Shown here piece by piece: positions 1 through 7,797 of a stretch of 27,042 bases of DNA. Source of the DNA: a virus. The translations under genes were made by a program, and so were the position numbers. The stretch lies in IMG/VR virus record IMGVR_UViG_3300030102_002077, positions 6,644 to 33,685 of that record, one strand, 5' to 3'. The first letter of the stretch is position 1. The number at the start of each line of letters is the position of its first letter. Under the pieces are notes generated by a model. The model did no database searches. It was not told where the DNA came from and saw only the letters and a list, made by a program, of their open reading frames with translations.

Positions 1-1440
1 AAGTTGGAAAATAATGAACAGCTCACAGAACTAGAAGGGCTTGATACAACTATTGACTGGAAAAATACAGGTGATAACTCTTATGATGGTGAAAAACTAA
101 AACTATTAGCTCATGATGAAAGTGGCAAATGGGAAAGACCTGACAATATATTAAATAATTGGAGAGTTACAAAGACTACGTTAAGGCTAGGATCTAGGAT
201 TGTAGGTAAATGTATGATGGGCTCAACATCAAATGCGTTAGACAAAGGTGGAGACAATTTTAAACACTTATACTACAATTCAGACGTTACAAAGAGAAAT
301 AAAAACGGACAAACAACTTCTGGACTCTATAGCTTGTTCATACCTATGGAGTGGAACTACGAAGGATTCATCGATACTTATGGATCACCTGTCTTCGTTA
401 CTAGCGAAGATAGAGTCGAAGGAGCTGACGGTTACGAAATTACAACAGGAGTTATTGAACATTGGAAAAATGAAGTTGAAGGACTAAAGCATGATCAAGA
501 TAGTTTAAATGAATATTATAGACAATTTCCAAGATCAGAAGCTCATGCGTTTAGAGATGAAAGTAAACAAGCTCTTTTTAATATAACAAAAATATATCAA
601 CAAATAGATTATAACGAAGAGTTAAACAATATAGCAAACATAACTCAAGGTAATTTTTCTTGGAATAATGGGATAAAAGATACTACAGTAAGTTTTATAC
701 CAAGTAATAATGGTAGATTTTTTGTTAGTTGGGTACCTCCTCATAATTTACAAAATAAAGTAATAATTAAAAATGGAACAAAATATCCCGCTAACGAACA
801 CATTGGAGCTTTTGGCTGTGACAGTTACGACATTAGCGGTACTGTGGATGGTAAAGGTTCTAAAGGAGCTTTACACGGATTAACAAAGTTTTCAATGGAA
901 GACGCTCCATTTAATCAGTTTTTCTTAGAATATATAGCTCGACCTCAAACAGCTGAAATATTTTTTGAAGATGTTTTAATGGCTTTACATTTTTACGGCA
1001 TGCCTATACTTGCTGAAAATAATAAACCAAGATTATTATACTATTTAAAGCGAAGAGGTTATAGAGGTTTTAGTATGAATCGTCCTGATAAATTAGCTAA
1101 TAAATTATCTACCACTGAAAGAGAAATAGGTGGCATACCTAATTCCAGCGAAGATATTAAACAAGCACATGCTGCCGCTATAGAAACTTACATAAATGAT
1201 AATGTAGGCAGAATAAAAGAAGGTTATGGTTCAATGTATTTTCAAAGAACTTTAGAAGACTGGGCTAAATTTAATATTAATAACAGGACTAAATACGATG
1301 CTACTATAAGTTCTGGTTTAGCTATAATGGCTTGTAATAAAAATAAATATAGACCTGCACCACAAAATACTATTAAATCTTTTAATTTAGGTTTTAAAAG
1401 ATATAACAATGATGGCAATATTTCTAAAATAATAAAATAA
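1..1440 (+). CDS. terL: Terminase large subunit, 5' partial (ATPase end plus nuclease domain)
   Basis: DNA-packaging motor subunit that hydrolyses ATP to fill the prohead and cuts the concatemer. The frame is open from the window edge, so the N-terminus with the Walker A loop lies upstream. The TTG at base 4 is only the first start-like codon and probably not the true start. Counting from it, a Walker B-like LLAHDES (acidic pair D38/E39) is followed by a coupling-type MMGSTSN segment. The C-terminal RNase H-like nuclease shows FGCDSYD (D273), an acidic patch ending LAENN (E338) and KYDATISSGLA (D432), which fit the metal-binding acids of the fold. The pattern matches terminases of crAss-like and related marine phages, from memory. 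Portal starts 4 bases after its TAA, as expected for a packaging cassette. Function is confident; the catalytic residue assignment is inferred. Confidence 0.93.
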   Translation, partial: KLENNEQLTELEGLDTTIDWKNTGDNSYDGEKLKLLAHDESGKWERPDNILNNWRVTKTTLRLGSRIVGKCMMGSTSNALDKGGDNFKHLYYNSDVTKRNKNGQTTSGLYSLFIPMEWNYEGFIDTYGSPVFVTSEDRVEGADGYEITTGVIEHWKNEVEGLKHDQDSLNEYYRQFPRSEAHAFRDESKQALFNITKIYQQIDYNEELNNIANITQGNFSWNNGIKDTTVSFIPSNNGRFFVSWVPPHNLQNKVIIKNGTKYPANEHIGAFGCDSYDISGTVDGKGSKGALHGLTKFSMEDAPFNQFFLEYIARPQTAEIFFEDVLMALHFYGMPILAENNKPRLLYYLKRRGYRGFSMNRPDKLANKLSTTEREIGGIPNSSEDIKQAHAAAIETYINDNVGRIKEGYGSMYFQRTLEDWAKFNINNRTKYDATISSGLAIMACNKNKYRPAPQNTIKSFNLGFKRYNNDGNISKIIK

Positions 1441-1444
1441 ATAA

Positions 1445-3859
1445 ATGCAAATTTCTTACACAAGTAATAGTTCTTTTCCAGATCAGGTTGTACCAGCTGC
1501 AGAAAAAGCTACTTTAGAGTATGGGCTTGCCGTAGGCAGAGCTATAGAGAGTGAATGGTTTAAAAATTATAGAGGTGGAGTAAACGCTCCTGGTTATGCT
1601 GTTAACTTTAATGAGTTTCATAATTTAAGATTATACGCTAGAGGTGAACAGCCAGTACAAAAGTACAAAGATGAGCTAGCTATAAATGGTGACTTAAGCT
1701 ACTTAAATCTAGACTGGAAGCCAGTTCCTGTTATTGCTAAATTTGTAGATATTGTTGTTAATGGCATATCTGGTAGAACTTATGAAATAAACGCTTTTGC
1801 TCAAGATCCTGTTTGTTCAAGACAAAGAACAGATTATGCTACTGGATTAATGACAGATATTGTAGCTAAAGATTATTTAACTGAAGCTAAACAAATACTA
1901 GGTGTAAATGCTTTTAATGCTGAAGATCCTGACGCAGCACCACAAGATAAAGAAGAATTAGCTATACATTTGCAAATGGATTTTAAACAGTCTGTTGAAG
2001 TTGCAGAAGAAGAAGCTATAAATTATATATTAGAAAATAATAAATATGATTTAACTAGAAGAAGATTAGCTTATGATTTAACTGTATTAGGTATTGCAGC
2101 TGTAAAAACTAGATTTAATGAAGCTGAAGGTGTTACTGTAGATTACGTAGACCCAGCAGCTATGGTTTATTCTTATACAGATGATCCTAACTTTGAAAAC
2201 TTGTATTACGTAGGAGAAGTTAAATCTGTTTCTATACCAGATATTAAAAAACAGTTTCCACAATTAACTGATGAAGAGTTAGAAACAATACAAAAATATC
2301 CAGGTAATCCAGAATATTTAAGAAACTGGAACGGTAGATATGATGATTTAACGGTACAGGTTATGTATTTTGAATACAAAACTTATCATGATCAAGTATT
2401 TAAAATTAAGAAAAACGCTTTTGGATTAGAAAAAGTATTAGAAAAACCTGATACTTTTAATCCACCTGAAACTGAAAACTTTGAAGTAATTACTAGATCA
2501 ATAGAAGTGTTATACAGCGGAGCAAAAATACTAGGACATCCTATGATGTTAGAGTGGAAGCTAGCTAAAAATATGACTAGACCTACTGGTGATACTGTTA
2601 AAGTTAATATGAATTATAATATATGTGCGCCAAGATTATATAAAGGTAGAATTAATTCACTAGTAAAGAGAATAACAGGTTTTGCTGATATGATTCAACT
2701 TACGCATCTTAAAATACAACAGGTTTTAGCTAGGACAGTTCCTGATGGTGTATTTTTAGACATGGATGGTTTAGCAGAAGTTGACTTAGGTAACGGTACA
2801 AAGTATAATCCAGCTGAAGCATTAAACATGTACTTTCAAACTGGTAGTATTGTAGGTAGAAGTTTAACACAAGAAGGTGATCCTAATAGAGGTAAAGTGC
2901 CAATACAAGAGTTACAAACTGGAAGTGGTGGTGGAAAAATAGGAACTTTAATACAGACTTATCAATACTATTTACAAATGATAAGAGATGTAACCGGATT
3001 AAACGAAGCAAGAGATGGTAGTACACCAGATAAAAACTCATTAGTAGGTTTACAAAAACTAGCAGCAGCTAATAGTAATACAGCCACTAGACATATATTA
3101 CAAGCTCAATTATTTTTAACATTAAGAACTTGTGAAAACATATCATTAAGAGTTGCTGATGCATTGCAATATCCATTAACTAGACAAGCGTTAGAAAATA
3201 GTATATCAGAGTATAACGTAGGTACTTTAGATCAATTATCTAAAATAAACATACATGATTTTGGTATATTTTTACAGCTAGAACCAGACGAAGAAGAAAA
3301 AGAACAACTTGAGCAAAATATACAAATAGCATTAAAAACTAATTCTATAACTTTAGAAGATGCTATAGATATAAGAAATGTAAAAAATTTAGCTTTAGCA
3401 AATCAAATGCTAAAGTATAGAAGAAAGAAAAAAGCTCAAGCAGATCAACAAGCTGCACAAGCTAATATACAAGCACAAGCTCAAGCTAATGCTCAAACAG
3501 CTGAAAAAGCTGCATTAGCTGAGATGCAAAAACAACAAGCCTTAGCAGAGACTCAAATACAAATAGAAAAAGCTAAATCTCAATTTAACATAAATAAAAT
3601 AGAAAGAGAGTCTCAAATGAGAAAGCAAGAAATGGAACTTAAGTTTGGTTATGATATGCAGCTTGCACAAATAGATGTTAAAGCTAGAAAAGAAAAAGAG
3701 CAAATGATCGAAGATCGTAAAGATAAAAGAACAAGAATATCTGGCACGCAGCAAAGCCAAATGATAGATCAAAGAAAAAATAATTTATTACCAACAGATT
3801 TTGAAACCAATGCTGGTGATGAACTAGGTAACTTAGGTGTTGAACCTTTAGTACCGTAA
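1445..3859 (+). CDS. Portal protein with long C-terminal coiled coil
   Basis: Twelve-fold vertex protein through which DNA enters and leaves the head. It has 804 residues. A conserved N-terminal block LDWKPVPVIAKFVD at about 89-102, a central portion with GKIGTLIQTYQYYLQMIRDVTG-type sequence, and the segment EARDGSTPDKNSLVGLQKLA resemble crAss-like portals (recalled, not searched). Residues about 655-765 are rich in Gln, Ala, Lys and Glu with heptad-like spacing and probably form a long helical barrel or coiled coil projecting into the head. The protein is long for a portal, and this tail accounts for much of the excess. The ATG at 1445 has no Shine-Dalgarno sequence, only an A/T-rich leader overlapping the terminase end. 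Position between terminase and scaffold supports the call. Confidence 0.92.
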   Translation: MQISYTSNSSFPDQVVPAAEKATLEYGLAVGRAIESEWFKNYRGGVNAPGYAVNFNEFHNLRLYARGEQPVQKYKDELAINGDLSYLNLDWKPVPVIAKFVDIVVNGISGRTYEINAFAQDPVCSRQRTDYATGLMTDIVAKDYLTEAKQILGVNAFNAEDPDAAPQDKEELAIHLQMDFKQSVEVAEEEAINYILENNKYDLTRRRLAYDLTVLGIAAVKTRFNEAEGVTVDYVDPAAMVYSYTDDPNFENLYYVGEVKSVSIPDIKKQFPQLTDEELETIQKYPGNPEYLRNWNGRYDDLTVQVMYFEYKTYHDQVFKIKKNAFGLEKVLEKPDTFNPPETENFEVITRSIEVLYSGAKILGHPMMLEWKLAKNMTRPTGDTVKVNMNYNICAPRLYKGRINSLVKRITGFADMIQLTHLKIQQVLARTVPDGVFLDMDGLAEVDLGNGTKYNPAEALNMYFQTGSIVGRSLTQEGDPNRGKVPIQELQTGSGGGKIGTLIQTYQYYLQMIRDVTGLNEARDGSTPDKNSLVGLQKLAAANSNTATRHILQAQLFLTLRTCENISLRVADALQYPLTRQALENSISEYNVGTLDQLSKINIHDFGIFLQLEPDEEEKEQLEQNIQIALKTNSITLEDAIDIRNVKNLALANQMLKYRRKKKAQADQQAAQANIQAQAQANAQTAEKAALAEMQKQQALAETQIQIEKAKSQFNINKIERESQMRKQEMELKFGYDMQLAQIDVKARKEKEQMIEDRKDKRTRISGTQQSQMIDQRKNNLLPTDFETNAGDELGNLGVEPLVP

Positions 3860-3865
3860 ACAATT

Positions 3866-3885
3866 ATTAATTATTATATTATATT
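3866..3885 (+). promoter_or_regulatory. A/T-only leader element, copy 1, abutting the scaffold start codon
   Basis: The 20 bases attaattattatattatatt sit immediately before the ATG at 3886. The identical 20-mer recurs at 6950-6969 before another gene, with five more bases (atatt) before that ATG. Shorter related leaders precede 14886 and 16170. The position suggests an unstructured translation-initiation leader in a host that does not use Shine-Dalgarno pairing. A TATA-like promoter driving leaderless transcripts is possible but less likely. Function is inferred. Confidence 0.4.
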
Positions 3886-5046
3886 ATGTCAACAACAAAA
3901 CAAGAGCAAGAGGCTTTGCCTTTAAAAATAAAAAAGCCTTCATTAAAAAGGGATAACGATCAAGTTTATAAACTTGATATGAATAAAAAACCAGAAGAAA
4001 AACAAAAAGAAGATGCCATTCCAGAGCAAAGCGCAGGAAGTTTGGATGAGGATAAACAAACCACAGATGTGGAAAAAGTGGAGGAAAGAGCACCCGAACC
4101 AAGTATTGAGCCGGTTGCCGAAGAAAAAGAAGAAGAAGTAAATCCTTTAGAAGAAATTACTCCTGAAGAAAATAAAGAAGTTGTACAAGAATCTGTACAA
4201 GAGCATAGAGAAGAAACACCAACTAGAAAGCTACCAGAAAATATAGAAGCTCTAGTAAGTTTTATGGAAGAAACAGGTGGTACTATTGAAGATTATGCTA
4301 GATTAAATAAAGATTATTCGCAGTATAATGAAAATGCTATACTAAGCGAATATTACAAAAGAACTAAACCACATTTAAATCAAGAAGAAATTAACTTTAT
4401 AATGGAAGATAATTTTAAAATTGATGAAGATGTGGATGATGAGCGAGAAATAAAGAAAAAGAAACTTGCTTTCAAAGAAGAAATTGCTAAAGCCAAAGGT
4501 TTTTTAGAAGAAACAAAGAGTAAATACTATAAAGAAATCAAGTTGAGATCTAATGGTTTGACTCCGGAACAACAAAAAGCTATGGACTTTTTCAATAGAC
4601 ACAACAAAGAACAAGAAAAAGGAGCAAAGAATAGGGAGATATTTCTTACTAATTCTAATAAGTTATTTAACGAAGATTTCAAAGGTTTTGAATATTCAGT
4701 TGGAGAAAAAACTTTTAGATACAATGTAAATAATCCTAGTGATATTGCTAAAAAACAATCAAATTTAAATAGTTTGTTTCAGAAGTTCTTGAACAAAGAT
4801 GGTGCGATTGGTGATGCTAAAGGTTATCACAAAGCTTTATATACAGCACAAAATCCAGATAGAATTGCATCTCATTTTTACGAACAAGGTAAAGCTGACG
4901 CTATAAGGAATATGACATCTAAATCAAAAAATATTGGTGAAGATATTAGGCCTCAAGCAAACGGTGACGTGTTTATAAATGGGTTGCGAGTAAAAGCGAT
5001 TAGTGGTGTAGATAGTTCTAAGTTGAAATTTAAAATAAAAAAATAA
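3886..5046 (+). CDS. Capsid scaffolding protein (probable)
   Basis: 386 residues between portal and major capsid protein, the standard place for a scaffold. Residues about 8-115 are very rich in Glu, Lys, Pro and Gln with little hydrophobic content, so probably disordered. Residues about 115-215 form a helical core with LPENIEALVSFMEETGG and DYARLNKDYS followed by a charged helix through DDEREIKKKKLAFKEEIAKA. The short C-terminus ends in the basic SSKLKFKIKK, suited to docking on the capsid protein. This acidic-helical-basic layout fits scaffolds, and the core resembles proteins next to the capsid gene in marine phages (from memory). No protease motif is visible, so release by proteolysis is not implied. 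ATG at 3886 follows an A/T-only leader. An alternative is a minor head protein. Confidence 0.75.
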   Translation: MSTTKQEQEALPLKIKKPSLKRDNDQVYKLDMNKKPEEKQKEDAIPEQSAGSLDEDKQTTDVEKVEERAPEPSIEPVAEEKEEEVNPLEEITPEENKEVVQESVQEHREETPTRKLPENIEALVSFMEETGGTIEDYARLNKDYSQYNENAILSEYYKRTKPHLNQEEINFIMEDNFKIDEDVDDEREIKKKKLAFKEEIAKAKGFLEETKSKYYKEIKLRSNGLTPEQQKAMDFFNRHNKEQEKGAKNREIFLTNSNKLFNEDFKGFEYSVGEKTFRYNVNNPSDIAKKQSNLNSLFQKFLNKDGAIGDAKGYHKALYTAQNPDRIASHFYEQGKADAIRNMTSKSKNIGEDIRPQANGDVFINGLRVKAISGVDSSKLKFKIKK

Positions 5047-5064
5047 CAACTAAAAACAAAAATT

Positions 5065-6579
5065 ATGAGTTTTGTAAACGGTGGGAGTTTTCCCGCAAGT
5101 TTAGTTCCAGCTCAAACTAGATTAGCTCTACATACAAACTATTTAACGTTTGATGGAAGTACAGGTAGTTTTGCTCAGCAATACTTACCAGAGCTTTATG
5201 AAGCTGAGGTGGAACGTTATGGAAACAGAACAATTGGTGGTTTCCTAAGAATGGTCGGTGCAGAGATGCCGATGACATCGGATCAAGTAATTTGGTCTGA
5301 ACAAAATAGATTACATATTGCATATAAGTCTTGTACTGTTGCTGCTCCAGGTGGGTTAGCTGATGCTGATATTACTCTTACTATTGATTTAGCTGTTGCG
5401 CAACCAGATATTGCTGCTGCTGACAGAAGAGGTGCTATCAGACAAGGACAAACAGTATTAATTTCTGATAATGCAACTGGATTAATCGTACAAAAAGGTT
5501 TAGTACAAGCTGTTTCTGGTGCTACTCTTAATGTGTTAAACGTTAAGTTTTATGGTACTGCTACTAATTCTTTACCTGTAACTGCTGGTGGTTGTAACGT
5601 ATTTGTTTACGGATCAGAGTTTGGTAAAGGTTCAATTGGTATGCAAGGATCTATTCAGCCTACTTTCACTCAATTTGCTAACAGGCCAATGATACTTAAA
5701 GATAACTTTGAGATTAATGGTTCTGATACTGCTCAAATTGGTTGGGTTGAAGTTGCTACAGAAGATGGTCAATCAGGTTATTTATGGTATTTAAAGTCTG
5801 AGTCTGAAACAAGACTAAGATTTGAAGATCAGTTAGAAATGGCTATGGTTGAAGCTGAAAACATGTATAATTCTACTTATACTGAAGCTGGTAATGCTGT
5901 ACAATACCAATATGGTGGAGCTAACAATGCTGCATTAACTACTAACATTCAAGGTTCTGAAGGTTTATTTGCTGCTATCGAAGCAAGAGGTAACGTATAC
6001 TCTGGTTTTGCTGGCGCTGCTGCTCCTGGTTCAGGTGCTTTAGGTGATTTTGATGAAATACTCAAAAACTTAGATAAGCAAGGTGCTATTGAAGAAAACA
6101 TGTTATTCTTATCAAGATCTACTGCTCTTGACTTTGACGATATGATTGCATCTGTAAATGGAGCTTACGCTTCTACACAAGCTGCTTCTTTCGGATTATT
6201 TGAGAATGATGGTGATATGGCATTAAACTTTGGATTTTCAGGATTTAGAAGAGGTTCTTATGACTTCTATAAAACTGACTGGAAATACTTAAATGATGCT
6301 TCATTAAGAGGACTTGACAAAGAAATCGATGGTGTATTAATACCAGCTGGTACTACTACAGTATACGATCAAATGTTAGGATCTAATATCAGACGTCCTT
6401 TCTTACATGTGAGATATAGAGCTTCTGAAACTGAAGATCGAAGAATGAAGTCTTGGATTACTGGTTCAGTTGGTGGTGCATACACTGACACTCTAGATGC
6501 TATGACTGTAAGTTTCTTATCTGAAAGATGTTTAGTAACTCAAGCTGCTAATAACTTCGTGTTATTTAAAGGAGCTTAA
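5065..6579 (+). CDS. Major capsid protein
   Basis: Main shell protein of the icosahedral head, 504 residues, presumably HK97 fold. The N-terminal region contains LPELYEAEVERYGNR at 41-55 followed by RMVGAEMPMTSDQVIWSEQ (about 62-80), a block I recall from crAss-like and related marine capsid proteins. The composition is balanced, rich in Ala and Gly, with a long E-rich helix-like segment RFEDQLEMAMVEAENMYNS in the middle, consistent with a spine helix; the exact fold is inferred. The gene appears less extreme in A/T than its neighbours and uses many GCT, GGT and GTA codons, fitting very high expression. The start at 5065 follows an A-rich leader without Shine-Dalgarno sequence. A terminator lies after the next small gene, giving a short high-output unit. 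Confidence 0.93.
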   Translation: MSFVNGGSFPASLVPAQTRLALHTNYLTFDGSTGSFAQQYLPELYEAEVERYGNRTIGGFLRMVGAEMPMTSDQVIWSEQNRLHIAYKSCTVAAPGGLADADITLTIDLAVAQPDIAAADRRGAIRQGQTVLISDNATGLIVQKGLVQAVSGATLNVLNVKFYGTATNSLPVTAGGCNVFVYGSEFGKGSIGMQGSIQPTFTQFANRPMILKDNFEINGSDTAQIGWVEVATEDGQSGYLWYLKSESETRLRFEDQLEMAMVEAENMYNSTYTEAGNAVQYQYGGANNAALTTNIQGSEGLFAAIEARGNVYSGFAGAAAPGSGALGDFDEILKNLDKQGAIEENMLFLSRSTALDFDDMIASVNGAYASTQAASFGLFENDGDMALNFGFSGFRRGSYDFYKTDWKYLNDASLRGLDKEIDGVLIPAGTTTVYDQMLGSNIRRPFLHVRYRASETEDRRMKSWITGSVGGAYTDTLDAMTVSFLSERCLVTQAANNFVLFKGA

Positions 6580-6609
6580 TTATTGTTTAACATTTAAAAG
6601 ATAGAAATT

Positions 6610-6915
6610 ATGGGATATATATCATTTTCAAAAGGTGGAGGTGAAGTAGATTTACTTCCAGCTGAAAATATCATACACGTTACTAGTAGTGGTACTACTG
6701 ATTGTAAAATCGTTTATGGCGTATTTGCTAAAGACGATATTCCTTTGGAAGCCACTGTTGTTATTTCTTCAGCAGAAGCAAGTACAACTTCAATTAGAAA
6801 CGCTGTAAATGCCGCTATTGAAAAAGCTAATGGTGCTTCGGGACCAGCTATTCCAGTAGCATTTGCTAATACTGTTACATCTGTAACTCCTACATTAGGA
6901 CCTACATTAACGTAA
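6610..6915 (+). CDS. Small conserved protein downstream of the capsid gene; possible capsid accessory or decoration protein
   Basis: 101 residues, 30 bases after the capsid gene and before a strong terminator, so probably made at similar levels. The N-terminal part (ISFSKGGGEVDLLPAENIIHV) and the alternating polar and apolar residues to about 55 suggest beta strands. Residues about 58-74 (STTSIRNAVNAAIEKANG) look like one amphipathic helix. The C-terminus is rich in Thr, Ala and Pro. Similar short proteins occur near capsid genes of marine phages, from memory, but I know no proven function. The location favours a capsid decoration or cementing role; this is inference. No signal peptide or membrane segment is seen. 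Confidence 0.7.
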   Translation: MGYISFSKGGGEVDLLPAENIIHVTSSGTTDCKIVYGVFAKDDIPLEATVVISSAEASTTSIRNAVNAAIEKANGASGPAIPVAFANTVTSVTPTLGPTLT

Positions 6916-6924
6916 CAACAATAT

Positions 6925-6951
6925 AAGATCCCGCTTCGGCGGGGTCTTTAT
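6925..6951 (+). terminator. Rho-independent terminator with UUCG loop after the capsid unit
   Basis: A 10 bp stem, 6925-6934 paired with 6939-6948 and containing one G-U pair, closes on a TTCG loop flanked by C and G, the extra-stable cUUCGg tetraloop. A T-rich run follows. It lies 10 bases after the 101-residue gene and ends the capsid transcription unit. Confidence 0.9.
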
Positions 6952-6974
6952 TAATTATTATATTATATTATATT
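6950..6974 (+). promoter_or_regulatory. A/T-only leader element, copy 2, between terminator and start codon
   Basis: This run contains only A and T and joins the terminator tail directly to the ATG at 6975. Its first 20 bases are identical to 3866-3885; the remaining five repeat the atatt unit. Because a terminator precedes it, this gene needs read-through or a promoter close by, so the element could serve transcription, translation or both. No host-type -7/-33 promoter is recognisable. Confidence 0.4.
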
Positions 6975-7745
6975 ATGGAAACAAAAGTAAAAAAGACTCC
7001 AGAGAAAAAAGATAATTGGGAGTATAAAGATAGAAATTATTATCTATTAAAAAACAAAATGCCTTTAACTCATACTATACCTAGTAGACATTCTGCTAGA
7101 TACCCTTTAGTGTGGTTTGATAAAGAAAAAGGTTACGAAAGAGAAATGAGATATGCTAGTAATCATAAAAGCATATTTGTTGATGAACAAAAAGGTAACG
7201 TAACTTTAGCACATATTGTTTTTGAAAAAGGACATTTACAAGTTCCTAAAGAAAAAAGAAATTTACAAGAGTTCTTAGCTAAACATCCACATAATGGTAT
7301 TATATTTACAGAGTTTGATGCTGTAGTAGAAGCAGAAGATCATTTTGATTGGTTAGAACTAGAACTTGCAGCTTCTAATATGGCTTATGAGATGGATATT
7401 GATAAAGCCGAAGCTATATTAAGAGTTGAAAAAGGATCAAGCGTTAATGCATTATCTTCTAAAGAATTAAAAAGAGATTTATTAATCTTTGCTAAACAGC
7501 AACCTAAGTTGTTTTTAAATCTTGCTGAAGATGAAAACGTTGAATTAAGAAACTTTGCTATCAAAGCGGTTGAAGCTAAGATTATTACTTTAGCTGATGA
7601 TAATAGAGTATTTAAATGGACTAGTAATGGTAGAAAATTAATGACAGTACCATTTGAAGAAAACCCATATTCAGCAATGGCAGCTTGGTTAAAAACAGAT
7701 GAAGGTATTGAAGTTTATAAATCAATACAGAAAAAACTAAAATAA
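6975..7745 (+). CDS. Conserved phage protein of unknown function, probably head or neck associated
   Basis: 256 residues. The basic N-terminus (METKVKKTPEKK) is followed by RNYYLLKNKMPLTHTIPSRH at about 20-39 and by strand-like segments up to about residue 110. Then come an acidic helix (AVVEAEDHFDWLELELAAS, about 115-135) and a mainly helical C-terminal half with ELRNFAIKAVEAKIITL. I recall similar proteins in marine phage structural clusters but none with an experimentally known role. It stands alone between two strong terminators, so its dosage is likely set apart from the capsid and tail units. No catalytic motif, signal peptide or membrane segment is seen. A regulator of late genes or a head-completion factor are both possible. 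Confidence 0.75.
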   Translation: METKVKKTPEKKDNWEYKDRNYYLLKNKMPLTHTIPSRHSARYPLVWFDKEKGYEREMRYASNHKSIFVDEQKGNVTLAHIVFEKGHLQVPKEKRNLQEFLAKHPHNGIIFTEFDAVVEAEDHFDWLELELAASNMAYEMDIDKAEAILRVEKGSSVNALSSKELKRDLLIFAKQQPKLFLNLAEDENVELRNFAIKAVEAKIITLADDNRVFKWTSNGRKLMTVPFEENPYSAMAAWLKTDEGIEVYKSIQKKLK

Positions 7746-7760
7746 CAAGTGATTATAATT

Positions 7761-7784
7761 AAGGCGGCCACGCGCCGCCTTTTT
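7761..7784 (+). terminator. Rho-independent terminator
   Basis: An 8 bp perfect GC-rich stem, 7761-7768 paired with 7774-7781, with a 5-base loop and a run of T. It lies 15 bases after the 256-residue gene and 14 bases before the next start codon. Confidence 0.88.
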
Positions 7785-7797
7785 AATATATATAAAT

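Noticed and set aside
4-6. TTG as the true start of the terminase gene
   Set aside because: The frame is open to the window edge and the Walker B-like motif would fall at residue 38, leaving no room for Walker A; the gene is truncated by the window.
248-487. Second + strand frame of 79 codons inside the terminase gene
   Set aside because: It overlaps a well-supported terminase frame, has no leader and no recognisable features.
6916-6974. Bacteroidota-type promoter (TTG ... TAnnTTTG) before the 256-residue gene
   Set aside because: Neither box is present with proper spacing; a near match tagcatttg around 6858 has wrong internal spacing and lies within the upstream gene.
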